DNA of 5,913 bases, taken from contig JAFLKA010000325.1 in NCBI GenBank assembly GCA_022712735.1, positions 1-5,913 of the forward strand, written 5' to 3'. The notes beneath the pieces are model-generated. The model searched no databases. It was not told the origin of the DNA and was given only the letters and a program-made list of their open reading frames with translations. Shown here piece after piece: positions 1-5,913 of the stretch. Numbering within the stretch: position 1 is the stretch's first letter; each line of letters begins with the position of its first letter. The position numbers and the translations under genes are program-made. This DNA is from Marinosulfonomonas sp. GTDB lineage: Bacteria; Pseudomonadota; Alphaproteobacteria; Rhodobacterales; Rhodobacteraceae.

Positions 1-962
1 CCGCCTTGGCCGCCGAGCCAGAAGAAGCTGGCGTCCGCCGTGTCGCGTCCGATCACGAGCGAGCGGTCTGGCGCAAAGGTGCGCAGGCCCGCCCATGAGG
101 TTTCCAAGCGGGTGACGGGTTCGGTTACCATTTCCTCGTAACGGGCGAGGCCTTCGGCCAGCACCATGTCGTCGGCCCATGCGTCGTGGGGCTCGACTGG
201 GTCTTCATCCGATGGCGAAACGACCCATTTGCCGGCGTCAGGTTTGGCATACCAGCTTTCATTCACCCCATCGATGAACGGCCAGTCGCGGGTGTCATGG
301 CCACCGGGGGCGGGGATGCGGGCCATGGAGCGCCGGTAAGGTTGGAAACCGAGCGGTTTGACGCCTGCAAGAGCGGCGATTTCATCAACCCAGGCACCGG
401 CGGCATTGATCAGGGTTGTGGCGCTGTGGGTTTGGCCGCCTGCCGTGACATGCCACAGCCCGCCGGATTTCGCGATTTCAGTGACGGGGGATTTGGTGTG
501 GATTTTCGCCCCTGCACGACGGGCGTCGCTGGTGTAGGTTTGCAGCAACCGGTCGGCATCCAGATCATGCGCATCGGGGCGATAGGCGGCATAGGCGCAG
601 GTTTCGGGGTTCAGGATCGGGATTTTGGCGTGGGCGTCCGCCATACTGATTTCCTGCATGCCAAAGGCCGCGTGCTCGGCCTTGAAATCATCATATTGAT
701 CGGTGCGCGCGACCAGCAACATACCACGCGGCGACAGCACGCCGCCATCCGCGGTTTCGTGGTGCTCAACGCTGGCGTAGTTCAGGGCGCGCACGGTGTC
801 GTTGCCGTAATCCTTCAGGAACATCGCGGCGGATCGACCCGAGGCGTGGTAGCCAAGCGCGTCCTCAGATTCAAGCACAGTGACGGTAGCGTGAGGGGCC
901 AGCGTGGCGGCGGCGGACAGGCCCGCGATGCCACCGCCGATGATCAGGATGTCGGTTGTCAT
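1..962 (-). CDS. FAD-dependent amino-acid oxidoreductase, DadA / D-arginine-dehydrogenase-like (3' end cut off by window edge)
   Basis: A probable membrane-associated or cytosolic flavoenzyme oxidising an amine or D-amino acid to the imino/2-oxo acid (DAO family, COG0665 type). The frame is open from ATG 962-960 to the window edge, giving 320 residues; relatives are about 375, so roughly 50 C-terminal residues are missing. Residues 5-19 form the FAD dinucleotide-binding start (IIGGGIAGLSAA) and end in an acidic strand-2 residue, E31. GYHASGRSAA follows at 37-46, then the NAAGAW FAD contact at 186-191, ESWYAKPDAG at 235-244 and WAGLRTF at 290-296. From memory, the whole layout matches Pseudomonas D-arginine dehydrogenase. 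R210 or R211, Y238 and R294 fit the substrate-carboxylate-binding residues, but the positions of its guanidinium-binding Glu and a nearby His are Met here (M81, M47). The substrate is therefore probably not D-Arg. The start overlaps the reductase stop as ATGA, and there is no clear Shine-Dalgarno sequence, which suggests translational coupling. The family call is firm; the substrate is unknown. Confidence 0.9.
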   Translation of the reverse strand, partial: MTTDILIIGGGIAGLSAAATLAPHATVTVLESEDALGYHASGRSAAMFLKDYGNDTVRALNYASVEHHETADGGVLSPRGMLLVARTDQYDDFKAEHAAFGMQEISMADAHAKIPILNPETCAYAAYRPDAHDLDADRLLQTYTSDARRAGAKIHTKSPVTEIAKSGGLWHVTAGGQTHSATTLINAAGAWVDEIAALAGVKPLGFQPYRRSMARIPAPGGHDTRDWPFIDGVNESWYAKPDAGKWVVSPSDEDPVEPHDAWADDMVLAEGLARYEEMVTEPVTRLETSWAGLRTFAPDRSLVIGRDTADASFFWLGGQG

Positions 963-1894
963 ACGTCGTCGAGCCGGTCTGTTGCGGGGGGCGGTGTCGG
1001 GGACAGCGCGGTGAGTTCGGCGTAAAGTTCCGCAGGCATTTTATAGCTGAGCGCATCGAGCGAGGGCTGTAATTGTTCCGGTGTGCGGGCGCTGATGATC
1101 GGGGTGGTGACGGCGGGGTTTTGCGCGGCCCAAGCCACGGCGAGCGTGGCGGGGTTGACGTTTTCGCGTTTGGCGATGGTGGTCAGGTCAGCGGCGGCGC
1201 GGTGCATCCAGTCCTGCCCATAGCGGATGGCATAGCCTTTGTCGGTGACGATACGGCCGGTGTTGCCAGCGGTGTATTTGCCGGTCAGCAGCCCGCCGCC
1301 AAGCGGGGAATAGGGCGCGACGTTGAAGCCCTCGGAGGCGGCCATCGGCAGGATTTCGACTTCGACCTGACGTTTGACGAGGTTATACATCGGCTGCAAA
1401 ATATTGATGGTGGTGCCAAGTTTTTCGGCGACGGCCTGGGCTTTCATCACTTGCCAAGCCGAGAAGTTGGACACACCGATGACGCCGATTTTGCCCTGTT
1501 GTTGCAGGGCGGCGAGGGCTTCAAAAGATTGCTCTAGCGGGGTGTCGCCATCCCAGCGATGCAGGTAAAAAACATCAATGAAATCCATGTCCAGACGGGT
1601 GCGGCTGGCATCAAGCGATTTGGTGATATTTGCTGCCGTGCTGGGGCCGGAAAAATCGCATTTGGTGGCGATGACCAGTGCGTCGCGCTCATTGGCTGCG
1701 AACTGGCCCAGCAGGGTTTCCGATGCACCACCGGTGTAGGCGAAAGCGGTGTCAAAGAAGGTGATGCCGACAGCGCGAGCGGCGTCATACATGGTGCGAC
1801 TTTGGGTTTCATCTGCGCCACCACCAAACTGCATGGTGCCAAAGCAAAAGGACGAGGACGGGGTGCCGTTCGGGCTGATCAATGTGTTTTTCAT
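959..1894 (-). CDS. Aldo/keto reductase
   Basis: A cytosolic NAD(P)H-dependent oxidoreductase of the aldo/keto reductase superfamily, 311 residues, a normal length for the family. The catalytic tetrad is visible: D48 (in FFDTA), Y53 (in AYTGGASE), K78 (in ATKCDF) and H112 (in FYLHRWD). The N-terminal strand has GTMQFGGG at 19-26. Later come GVSNFSAWQ, the APYSPLGGGLLTGKY loop and the C-terminal cofactor-binding stretch SARTPEQLQPSL. The physiological substrate cannot be read from the sequence. I chose ATG at 1894 because the protein then begins just before the first family strand. The in-frame TTG at 1921 would add nine atypical residues and sit inside the terminator. Upstream of the ATG is a run of six C and no Shine-Dalgarno sequence. 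The stop overlaps the start of the downstream flavoenzyme by four bases, so the two are co-translated and may act on related substrates (inference). Confidence 0.93.
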   Translation of the reverse strand: MKNTLISPNGTPSSSFCFGTMQFGGGADETQSRTMYDAARAVGITFFDTAFAYTGGASETLLGQFAANERDALVIATKCDFSGPSTAANITKSLDASRTRLDMDFIDVFYLHRWDGDTPLEQSFEALAALQQQGKIGVIGVSNFSAWQVMKAQAVAEKLGTTINILQPMYNLVKRQVEVEILPMAASEGFNVAPYSPLGGGLLTGKYTAGNTGRIVTDKGYAIRYGQDWMHRAAADLTTIAKRENVNPATLAVAWAAQNPAVTTPIISARTPEQLQPSLDALSYKMPAELYAELTALSPTPPPATDRLDDV

Positions 1895-1976
1895 GGGGGG
1901 ACTGTGGCACGGGTTCGCCAAAAGAAAAAGCCCCCGCGTATAGCGGAGGCTTTGGTGGTTTATATTTGGTCAGTGC
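1895..1976. other. Only intergenic gap: terminator and leader of the reductase gene
   Basis: This 82-base gap between the binding protein and the aldo/keto reductase holds the terminator and about 26 further bases up to the reductase ATG. I looked for a minus-strand -35/-10 pair and found none convincing; the AT-rich stretch near 1955-1968 has no properly spaced partner. The reductase gene therefore depends on read-through, on a promoter inside the binding-protein gene, or on a promoter type I cannot recognise. Confidence 0.6.
1921..1953 (-). terminator. Rho-independent terminator of the ABC importer operon
   Basis: On the minus strand an 11-bp stem forms between 1953-1943 and 1937-1927 (AAAGCCTCCGC against GCGGGGGCTTT) around a 5-base loop (1942-1938). 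All pairs are Watson-Crick apart from one G-U wobble, at 1933/1947. The stem runs into a U-rich tail (UUUUUCUUU, ending at 1921). It lies 24 bases after the binding-protein stop. In the plus direction the wobble becomes a C-A mismatch and the T run is poor, so it acts on minus-strand transcripts. Confidence 0.9.
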
Positions 1977-3050
1977 CTAGTTAGGAACTTCGCCCTCGCT
2001 GCCTTCAACGTAAAAGCCAAGACCGGCCAGTGTGCCGTCGTCAGCTGTTTCGCCGTCCGCCAGCCAGACCGAGCCGTCCTGTTTGTTCAACGGGCCGGTG
2101 AACGGGTGGTAGCTGCCGTCGGCGATGCTGTCGGCCAGTGCTTGGGCTTCGGCGGCAACGTCGGCAGGAACCTTATCGGAGAATTCACCGATTTTGACCA
2201 TGCCTTCTTTGATGCCGTCCCAAGTGTCGGTGCTTTCCCATGTGCCGTCCATCACTGCGCCAACGCGGGCCACATAGTAGGGGGCCCAGTTGTCGATGAT
2301 CGAGGAAAGTCGCGCGTTTGGACCGAATTGTATCATGTCGGAAGCTTGGCCAAAGGCAAGGATGCCTTTTTCTTCGGCGATGGTCATGGCAGCGGGTGAA
2401 TCCGTGTGCTGCATGATGATGTCGACGCCTTGTTCGATCATCGCGGTTGCCGCGTCGGCTTCTTTTGCCGGATCAAACCATGTGTAGACCCAGACGATTT
2501 TGAACTCGACATCGGGGTTTACTTTTTTGGCGTGGATATAGGCTGCGTTGATGCCACGGATAACTTCGGGGATCGGGAACGAGGCGATATAGCCGATTTT
2601 GTTGGTTTTGGTCATGCGCCCGGCAATGGTACCGATTACAGCGCGGCCCTGATAGAAACGGGCCGAGTATGTGGACACGTTGGCATCGCGTTTATAGCCG
2701 GTGGCGTGCTCGAACTTCACATCCGGGAATTTGGCAGCAACGGCGAGCGTTGGGTCCATATAGCCGAATGATGTGGTGAAGATGATGTCATGGCCTGACA
2801 GCGCCATCTGGGTTAGCACGCGTTCGGCGTCGGCGCCTTCGGGAACGGATTCAACATAGGTGGTTTCAACCTTGTCGCCGTAGGCTTCTTCAACCGCGAG
2901 GCGGCCTTGGTTATGCTCGTAGGACCAGCCGAAATCGCCGATCGGGCCAACGTAGACAAAGCCGACTTTGGTCGGCTCAGCGAACGCTGCCGCGCTGGAA
3001 AGGCCTAAGGCAAGTGCGGCCCCTGCCAGAATGGATTTGATAGATGTCAT
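1977..3050 (-). CDS. BMP/PnrA-family periplasmic substrate-binding protein of an ABC importer
   Basis: The ligand-capturing subunit of the importer encoded upstream, 357 residues, acting in the periplasm. Residues 1-24 are a typical Sec signal peptide with a hydrophobic core (ILAGAALALGL) and an AFA cleavage site before E25. There is no cysteine, so it is not a lipoprotein, unlike many Gram-positive relatives and PnrA. The mature protein starts with the family strand KVGFVYVGPIGDFGW (28-42), followed by FTTSFGYMDP (91-100), KIGYIASFPIPEVIRG (151-166), VYTWFDPAKEA (188-198) and the second-lobe segment GVDIIMQHTDSPA (208-220). Characterised family members bind purine or other nucleosides, and some bind nucleobases; which ligand applies here is inference. 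The ATG is one base after the stop of the potassium-channel gene, and its ribosome-binding site lies inside that gene's last codons. It is the last gene of the operon and is followed by a terminator. Confidence 0.95.
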   Translation of the reverse strand: MTSIKSILAGAALALGLSSAAAFAEPTKVGFVYVGPIGDFGWSYEHNQGRLAVEEAYGDKVETTYVESVPEGADAERVLTQMALSGHDIIFTTSFGYMDPTLAVAAKFPDVKFEHATGYKRDANVSTYSARFYQGRAVIGTIAGRMTKTNKIGYIASFPIPEVIRGINAAYIHAKKVNPDVEFKIVWVYTWFDPAKEADAATAMIEQGVDIIMQHTDSPAAMTIAEEKGILAFGQASDMIQFGPNARLSSIIDNWAPYYVARVGAVMDGTWESTDTWDGIKEGMVKIGEFSDKVPADVAAEAQALADSIADGSYHPFTGPLNKQDGSVWLADGETADDGTLAGLGFYVEGSEGEVPN

Positions 3051-3051
3051 G

Positions 3052-3810
3052 TTATTTCCCCTGTTTTGGTATTGGTGCAGAATCGGTATGCTTCTTCTTT
3101 AATGGTTTTGGCACGGATTGTGTCTCTAAAAGTGCAGCGGTGACAATTGCTGCGGGCACGGCCACCACGCCAAGGCCGATAAATAGAACAAAAGTGGTGA
3201 AGATACGCCCGCCGGTGGTGATTGGCACCAGATCGCCGTAGCCAACGGTGGTGAAGGACGCCACAGCCCACCACAGGCTGATCGGGATGGACGAGAACGC
3301 CTCGGGCTGGGCCTCGTGTTCAAACAGATAGATGCCGACAGCGCTGACATAGAGCACCAGTGAGGCGAGGATCACGAAGATGATCAGCTCGCCACGGACT
3401 TCGACAAAGGCGCGAGTGAGGCGGTCGAACGCATTCGAGGTGCGGAACAGTTTTAATAGGCGCACAAGCCGGATCAAACGGATGGTGCGCACCACTTGCC
3501 ATTCGGCCTGAATGAGCGCCAGCGCAGGCAGGCAGGCCAGCAGGTCGATGATACCCCAGAAGCTGAAGGCGTAGCGTATTGGGTGGGCCGAGCAGGTCAG
3601 GCGCAGGATGTATTCGGTAACAAAGATTGCGAGAATGAACACCTCGAACCAATAAAGCGCGCGGCGATAGTTGGCAGCCAGCGTATCGACGGTTTCAAAG
3701 GCGATGGCGATGGCCGACAGCAGGATCAGACCGTGCAGGATCAGCGCAACCGTGCGCCCCACTTGGCCGTGGTGCCCGTCCAGTATCTCGATCACATCGC
3801 GTCGTGTCAC
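3052..3810 (-). CDS. Voltage-gated-type six-transmembrane potassium channel (ion transporter family)
   Basis: An inner-membrane cation channel subunit, expected to assemble as a tetramer and pass K+. From the GTG start it has 252 residues. S1 is about 21-38, S2 52-71 with the F63-x-x-E66 charge-transfer motif, and S3 80-99 with D89 (GIIDLL). S4 at 106-123 has basic residues every third position (R108, R111, R114, R117, K120, R123). S5 is about 142-163, the pore helix and filter 175-196 with TTVGYGD (187-193), and S6 202-228. The tail is short and basic, with no CNBD or RCK domain, so gating by cyclic nucleotides or an RCK ligand is not supported. The start is uncertain. GTG 3810 has AAGGGG nine bases upstream, overlapping the permease stop (TAAGGGG), and gives a natural N-terminus. 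ATG 3837 and ATG 3867 are in frame but lack a Shine-Dalgarno sequence. The gene sits between a permease and the binding protein of the ABC importer. Confidence 0.93.
   Translation of the reverse strand: MTRRDVIEILDGHHGQVGRTVALILHGLILLSAIAIAFETVDTLAANYRRALYWFEVFILAIFVTEYILRLTCSAHPIRYAFSFWGIIDLLACLPALALIQAEWQVVRTIRLIRLVRLLKLFRTSNAFDRLTRAFVEVRGELIIFVILASLVLYVSAVGIYLFEHEAQPEAFSSIPISLWWAVASFTTVGYGDLVPITTGGRIFTTFVLFIGLGVVAVPAAIVTAALLETQSVPKPLKKKHTDSAPIPKQGK
3058..3062 (-). promoter_or_regulatory. Ribosome-binding site of the BMP binding protein, inside the channel gene
   Basis: AGGGG sits seven bases before the ATG at 3050. It lies within the last sense codons of the channel gene (CAG GGG AAA, then TAA). 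Ribosomes finishing the channel end on this site, so the two genes are likely translationally coupled. Confidence 0.7.
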
Positions 3811-3819
3811 GTTTGTAAG

Positions 3820-3825
3820 CCCCTT
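3820..3825 (-). promoter_or_regulatory. Ribosome-binding site deciding the channel start (overlaps permease stop)
   Basis: AAGGGG overlaps the TAA stop of permease 2 and lies nine bases before GTG 3810. Neither upstream ATG (3837 or 3867) has a comparable site. This supports the GTG start and a stop/restart handover from the permease gene. Confidence 0.5.
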
Positions 3826-4756
3826 AATGGGTTGCATGGAAAATGCGGCCCAATGCGGCGGGGGCATTCAGGGCGGCGCGTGATTTGCTGGATGACATGA
3901 TCACCAGCACAAGGATAGTGATGATGTAGGGCGACATCGCAAGGTATTGCACCGGAATGGAAACGCCCGCTGTTTGCAGGTTGAACTGCAATACGGTGAC
4001 GCCGCCAAACAGGTAAGCCCCGAGCAGCACGCGCCACGGTTTCCAGCTGCCAAAGACCACGATTGCCAGCGCGATCCAGCCCGCACCTGCGGTCATGCCT
4101 TCGGTCCACAAGGGCACACGCACCAGCGACAGATACGCCCCGCCAAGTCCGGCGCAGGCACCGCCAAACATGATGGCCAAGGTGCGGATGCGAACCACCT
4201 TGTAGCCCAAGGCGTGCGCGGCATCGTGGTTTTCACCCACAGCCCGCAGGATCAGCCCGACACGCGAATATTTCAGCACTGCCCATGTGCTCGCCACCAG
4301 CAAAAGCGCCAGATAAAGCACCGCATCGTGTTGGAACAGGATCGGGCCAATGACCGGCAGGTCCGAGAGGATTGGCAGGTCCAGATGCGGTACCGACGGG
4401 GGTTTGGTGCCGGAATAGCTTTTGCCGATCAGCGCCGAAAAGCCGAGGCCGAACAGGGTTAGGGCAAGACCCGAGGCGACCTGATTGGCGAGCAATGCTT
4501 GGGTCAGGAAGGCGAACAAAAGTGACAGCGCCGCCCCCGCTGCCGCCGCGCCAATAAAGCCGAGCGTGGCGCTGCCGGTTTCAAAGGCAACGGCAAAGCC
4601 GCAGACCGCGCCGATGATCATCATGCCCTCCACGCCCAAATTCAGCACGCCTGATTTTTCACAGATCAGCTCGCCGATAGCGGCCAGCAGGATCGGGGTG
4701 GCCGCGACCATCAGCGAGGCGATCAGCAGGACGGGGTTGATTGCAGACAGGTCCAT
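3824..4756 (-). CDS. ABC importer permease 2 (BPD_transp_2 family, NupQ/NupC-like)
   Basis: The second, shorter membrane subunit of the importer, 310 residues, typical for this partner. It is highly hydrophobic with about eight predicted membrane segments. The signature SGVLNLGVEGMM (35-46) marks the nucleoside/BMP-associated branch of the BPD_transp_2 family, here in its permease-2 form. The cytoplasmic coupling region is at about 168-192 (RAVGENHDAAHALGY), and GWIALAIVVFGSWKP at 226-240 is also typical. It pairs with permease 1 as a heterodimer and contacts the ATPase. The ATG overlaps the permease 1 stop by one base (TAATG). The ribosome-binding site AAGGAG at 4770-4765 sits eight bases before the ATG. 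The TAA stop lies just inside or before the channel gene, depending on the channel start. The substrate is by family a nucleoside or purine-type compound, but it is not proven by this sequence. Confidence 0.94.
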   Translation of the reverse strand: MDLSAINPVLLIASLMVAATPILLAAIGELICEKSGVLNLGVEGMMIIGAVCGFAVAFETGSATLGFIGAAAAGAALSLLFAFLTQALLANQVASGLALTLFGLGFSALIGKSYSGTKPPSVPHLDLPILSDLPVIGPILFQHDAVLYLALLLVASTWAVLKYSRVGLILRAVGENHDAAHALGYKVVRIRTLAIMFGGACAGLGGAYLSLVRVPLWTEGMTAGAGWIALAIVVFGSWKPWRVLLGAYLFGGVTVLQFNLQTAGVSIPVQYLAMSPYIITILVLVIMSSSKSRAALNAPAALGRIFHATH

Positions 4757-5841
4757 TACACGGTCTCCTTTTTCTTAAGGCGAATGCGGAAGTTCGACAA
4801 AACATCCATTGCGAGAAGGAAGAACAGCAGCATGCCCTGAAACGCCTGAATGGCGGGGGCGGGCAGGCCGAGCATCAGTTGGGCGAGGTCGCCGCCGATG
4901 TATGTCAACGCCATCAGCAGGCCCGCCAGCAGGATGCCGACCGGATGCAGGCGGCCCAGAAAGGCGACGATGATCGCGGTGTAGCCATAGCCTTGGCCAA
5001 AGTTTTCGGTCAGCTGTTTGGCGGGGCCGGTGACCTCGAACAGGCCAGCCGCACCGGCCAGAACACCGGCAAAGGCAAAGCACATCACGATCAGCGCATT
5101 CGGGTTTACCCCGCCAAAACGGGCGGCACGTGGCGATTGGCCGGCCAGCGTTATCTGGTAGCCGATCAGGTGGCGGGTGAGCAGCACGTAGGCGTAGATC
5201 ACCGCGACAAAGGCCGCGACAACGCCCCAGTGCATGCCGCTGCCCGTGATCAGTTCAGGGTTGGCGGCAGCCGCAAATTCGCTAAAGTTGCGAGAGCCGG
5301 GAAAGCCGTGGCCTTCGGGGTTGCGCAACAGGCCGAACGACATTGCCGACAGGATATGTTCGGCGACATAGACCAGCAGCAGGGACACCAGAATTTCGTT
5401 GGTGTTGAAACGGGTGCGCAAAATGGCGGGGATCATTGCCCACATGGTGCCGCCAGCAGCGCCTGCGATCACCATCAGCGGGAACACATACCAGCCGCCA
5501 CTGGGGTAAAATGCAAGACCCACAGCAGCACCGGCGATGGCGCCCATGATGTATTGCCCTTCGGCACCAATGTTCCAGATGCCAGCCCGAAATCCGAGCG
5601 ATAGACCGATGGCAATCAGGATCAGCGGCCCTGCCTTGACCAGCAATTGCGGGCGCGAATAGGCGGCGAATTGTTCGCTGAACAGCGGGTCCCAGAATAT
5701 GGTGCGGATGGCGACGACTGGATCATTGCCCAGCATCGCAAACATGATGCCACCCGCAATCATCGTGGCCAGCACCGCCAAAATCGGCGTTGCGATGGTC
5801 CATGCTTTTGACGGCACGGGGCGTTTCTCTAACCTAAACAT
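4756..5841 (-). CDS. ABC importer permease 1 (BPD_transp_2 family, NupP/NupB-like)
   Basis: The first, longer membrane subunit of the importer, 361 residues, as usual for this position. A cytoplasmic N-terminus (1-16) leads into a first membrane helix at about 17-37, then a periplasmic segment before the helical core. GFRAGIWNIGAEGQ (83-96) is the conserved permease-1 signature. RFNTNEILVSLLLVYVAE (144-161) and the cytoplasmic coupling loop AGQSPRAARFGGVN (233-246) are also typical. The C-terminus is basic (RIRLKKKETV). It should pair with permease 2. Its ATG lies inside the end of the ATPase gene (8-base overlap), with AGGAG at 5853-5849 seven bases upstream. No frameshift or missing signature was seen. 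Confidence 0.94.
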   Translation of the reverse strand: MFRLEKRPVPSKAWTIATPILAVLATMIAGGIMFAMLGNDPVVAIRTIFWDPLFSEQFAAYSRPQLLVKAGPLILIAIGLSLGFRAGIWNIGAEGQYIMGAIAGAAVGLAFYPSGGWYVFPLMVIAGAAGGTMWAMIPAILRTRFNTNEILVSLLLVYVAEHILSAMSFGLLRNPEGHGFPGSRNFSEFAAAANPELITGSGMHWGVVAAFVAVIYAYVLLTRHLIGYQITLAGQSPRAARFGGVNPNALIVMCFAFAGVLAGAAGLFEVTGPAKQLTENFGQGYGYTAIIVAFLGRLHPVGILLAGLLMALTYIGGDLAQLMLGLPAPAIQAFQGMLLFFLLAMDVLSNFRIRLKKKETV

Positions 5842-5913
5842 CAGCAGTCTCCTCCTCGTCCATTCCGCCCAGCATCAGGCCGATTTCCTCGACCGTCAGC
5901 CCTTTGGCGGGGT
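5834..5913 (-). CDS. ABC importer ATP-binding protein, C-terminal end only (5' part beyond the window)
   Basis: Only the last 25 codons and a TAG stop are visible (stop at 5836-5834). The translated tail reads PAKGLTVEEIGLMLGGM and then an acidic end (DEEETADV). The TVEEIGLMLGG element is the usual C-terminus of the duplicated sugar/nucleoside-type ATPases (RbsA/NupO/YufO family), where it reads T-x-EEIG-L-M-x-G. No Walker or signature motif falls in the window, so the call rests on this tail and on the permease genes that follow. It overlaps the permease 1 start by eight bases. The operon promoter must lie upstream of this gene, outside the window. Confidence 0.8.
   Translation of the reverse strand, partial: PAKGLTVEEIGLMLGGMDEEETADV

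Noticed and set aside
186..1025. Plus-strand open frame of 279 codons
   Set aside because: It lies antisense to the flavoenzyme, whose frame has clear FAD-binding and active-site motifs. The plus-strand translation is rich in Gly, Arg, Val and Asp with no domain, as expected of a GC-rich shadow.
1895..1921. Upstream TTG start for the aldo/keto reductase (adds nine residues)
   Set aside because: The TTG sits in the terminator U-tract, the extra residues are unlike the family N-terminus, and the only G-rich sequence before it is part of the terminator stem.
1921..1953. Terminator acting on both strands
   Set aside because: In the plus direction the stem has a C-A mismatch and is followed by TTTGGTGGTTT, not a T run. 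There is also no plus-strand gene for it to serve.
3865..3867. ATG at 3867 as the channel start
   Set aside because: It would extend the overlap with permease 2 to 44 bases, lacks a Shine-Dalgarno sequence, and adds a Pro-rich N-terminus that does not look like the channel family.
3947..4462. Plus-strand open frame of 171 codons
   Set aside because: It is antisense to permease 2, has low-complexity composition rich in Gln, His and Arg, and matches no known family.
4741..5604. Plus-strand open frame of 287 codons
   Set aside because: It is antisense to permease 1. The product is full of Gln, His, Gly and Ala with no recognisable motif, and there is no ribosome-binding site or promoter.
1..5913. 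Search for CRISPR arrays, insertion sequences, tRNA or rRNA genes, and long direct or inverted repeats
   Set aside because: Nothing was seen by eye. The window is almost entirely coding, and the only structured non-coding element is the terminator.

Overview
The window looks like chromosomal DNA from an alphaproteobacterium, most likely a Rhodobacteraceae/Roseobacter-type organism. This is inferred from the moderately high G+C, the GC-rich third codon positions, the style of the proteins and the very tight gene packing; no taxonomic marker gene is present. All seven supported genes lie on the minus strand, so transcription runs from high to low coordinates. The only true intergenic gap is about 80 bases (1895-1976).

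Region 1 (5913 down to about 1927) is one operon for a nucleoside/nucleobase-type ABC importer of the BMP/PnrA (Nup) class. In transcription order it holds the last 25 codons of the ATP-binding subunit, two BPD_transp_2-family permeases, a six-transmembrane voltage-gated-type potassium channel, and a periplasmic BMP-family substrate-binding protein. The genes overlap by 8 bases (ATPase/permease 1) and 1 base (TAATG, permease 1/permease 2). The channel begins at or just before the end of permease 2, and the binding-protein ATG lies one base after the channel stop. A strong rho-independent terminator at 1921-1953 closes the operon.

Region 2 (1894 down to 1) is a second two-gene unit. It encodes an aldo/keto reductase and, joined to it by an ATGA overlap, an FAD-dependent amino-acid oxidoreductase of the DadA/D-arginine-dehydrogenase type that runs off the left edge about 50 residues short of its end. 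I could not find a convincing promoter in the gap before it.

The importer genes should work together: the binding protein captures a ligand (probably a purine nucleoside or base, by family) in the periplasm, and the two different permeases plus the ATPase move it inward. The potassium channel is the odd member. Its translation is locked between a permease and the binding protein, so its product is probably made alongside the importer. No mobile elements, CRISPR arrays, RNA genes or large repeats were seen. The long open frames on the plus strand are antisense shadows of the real genes.
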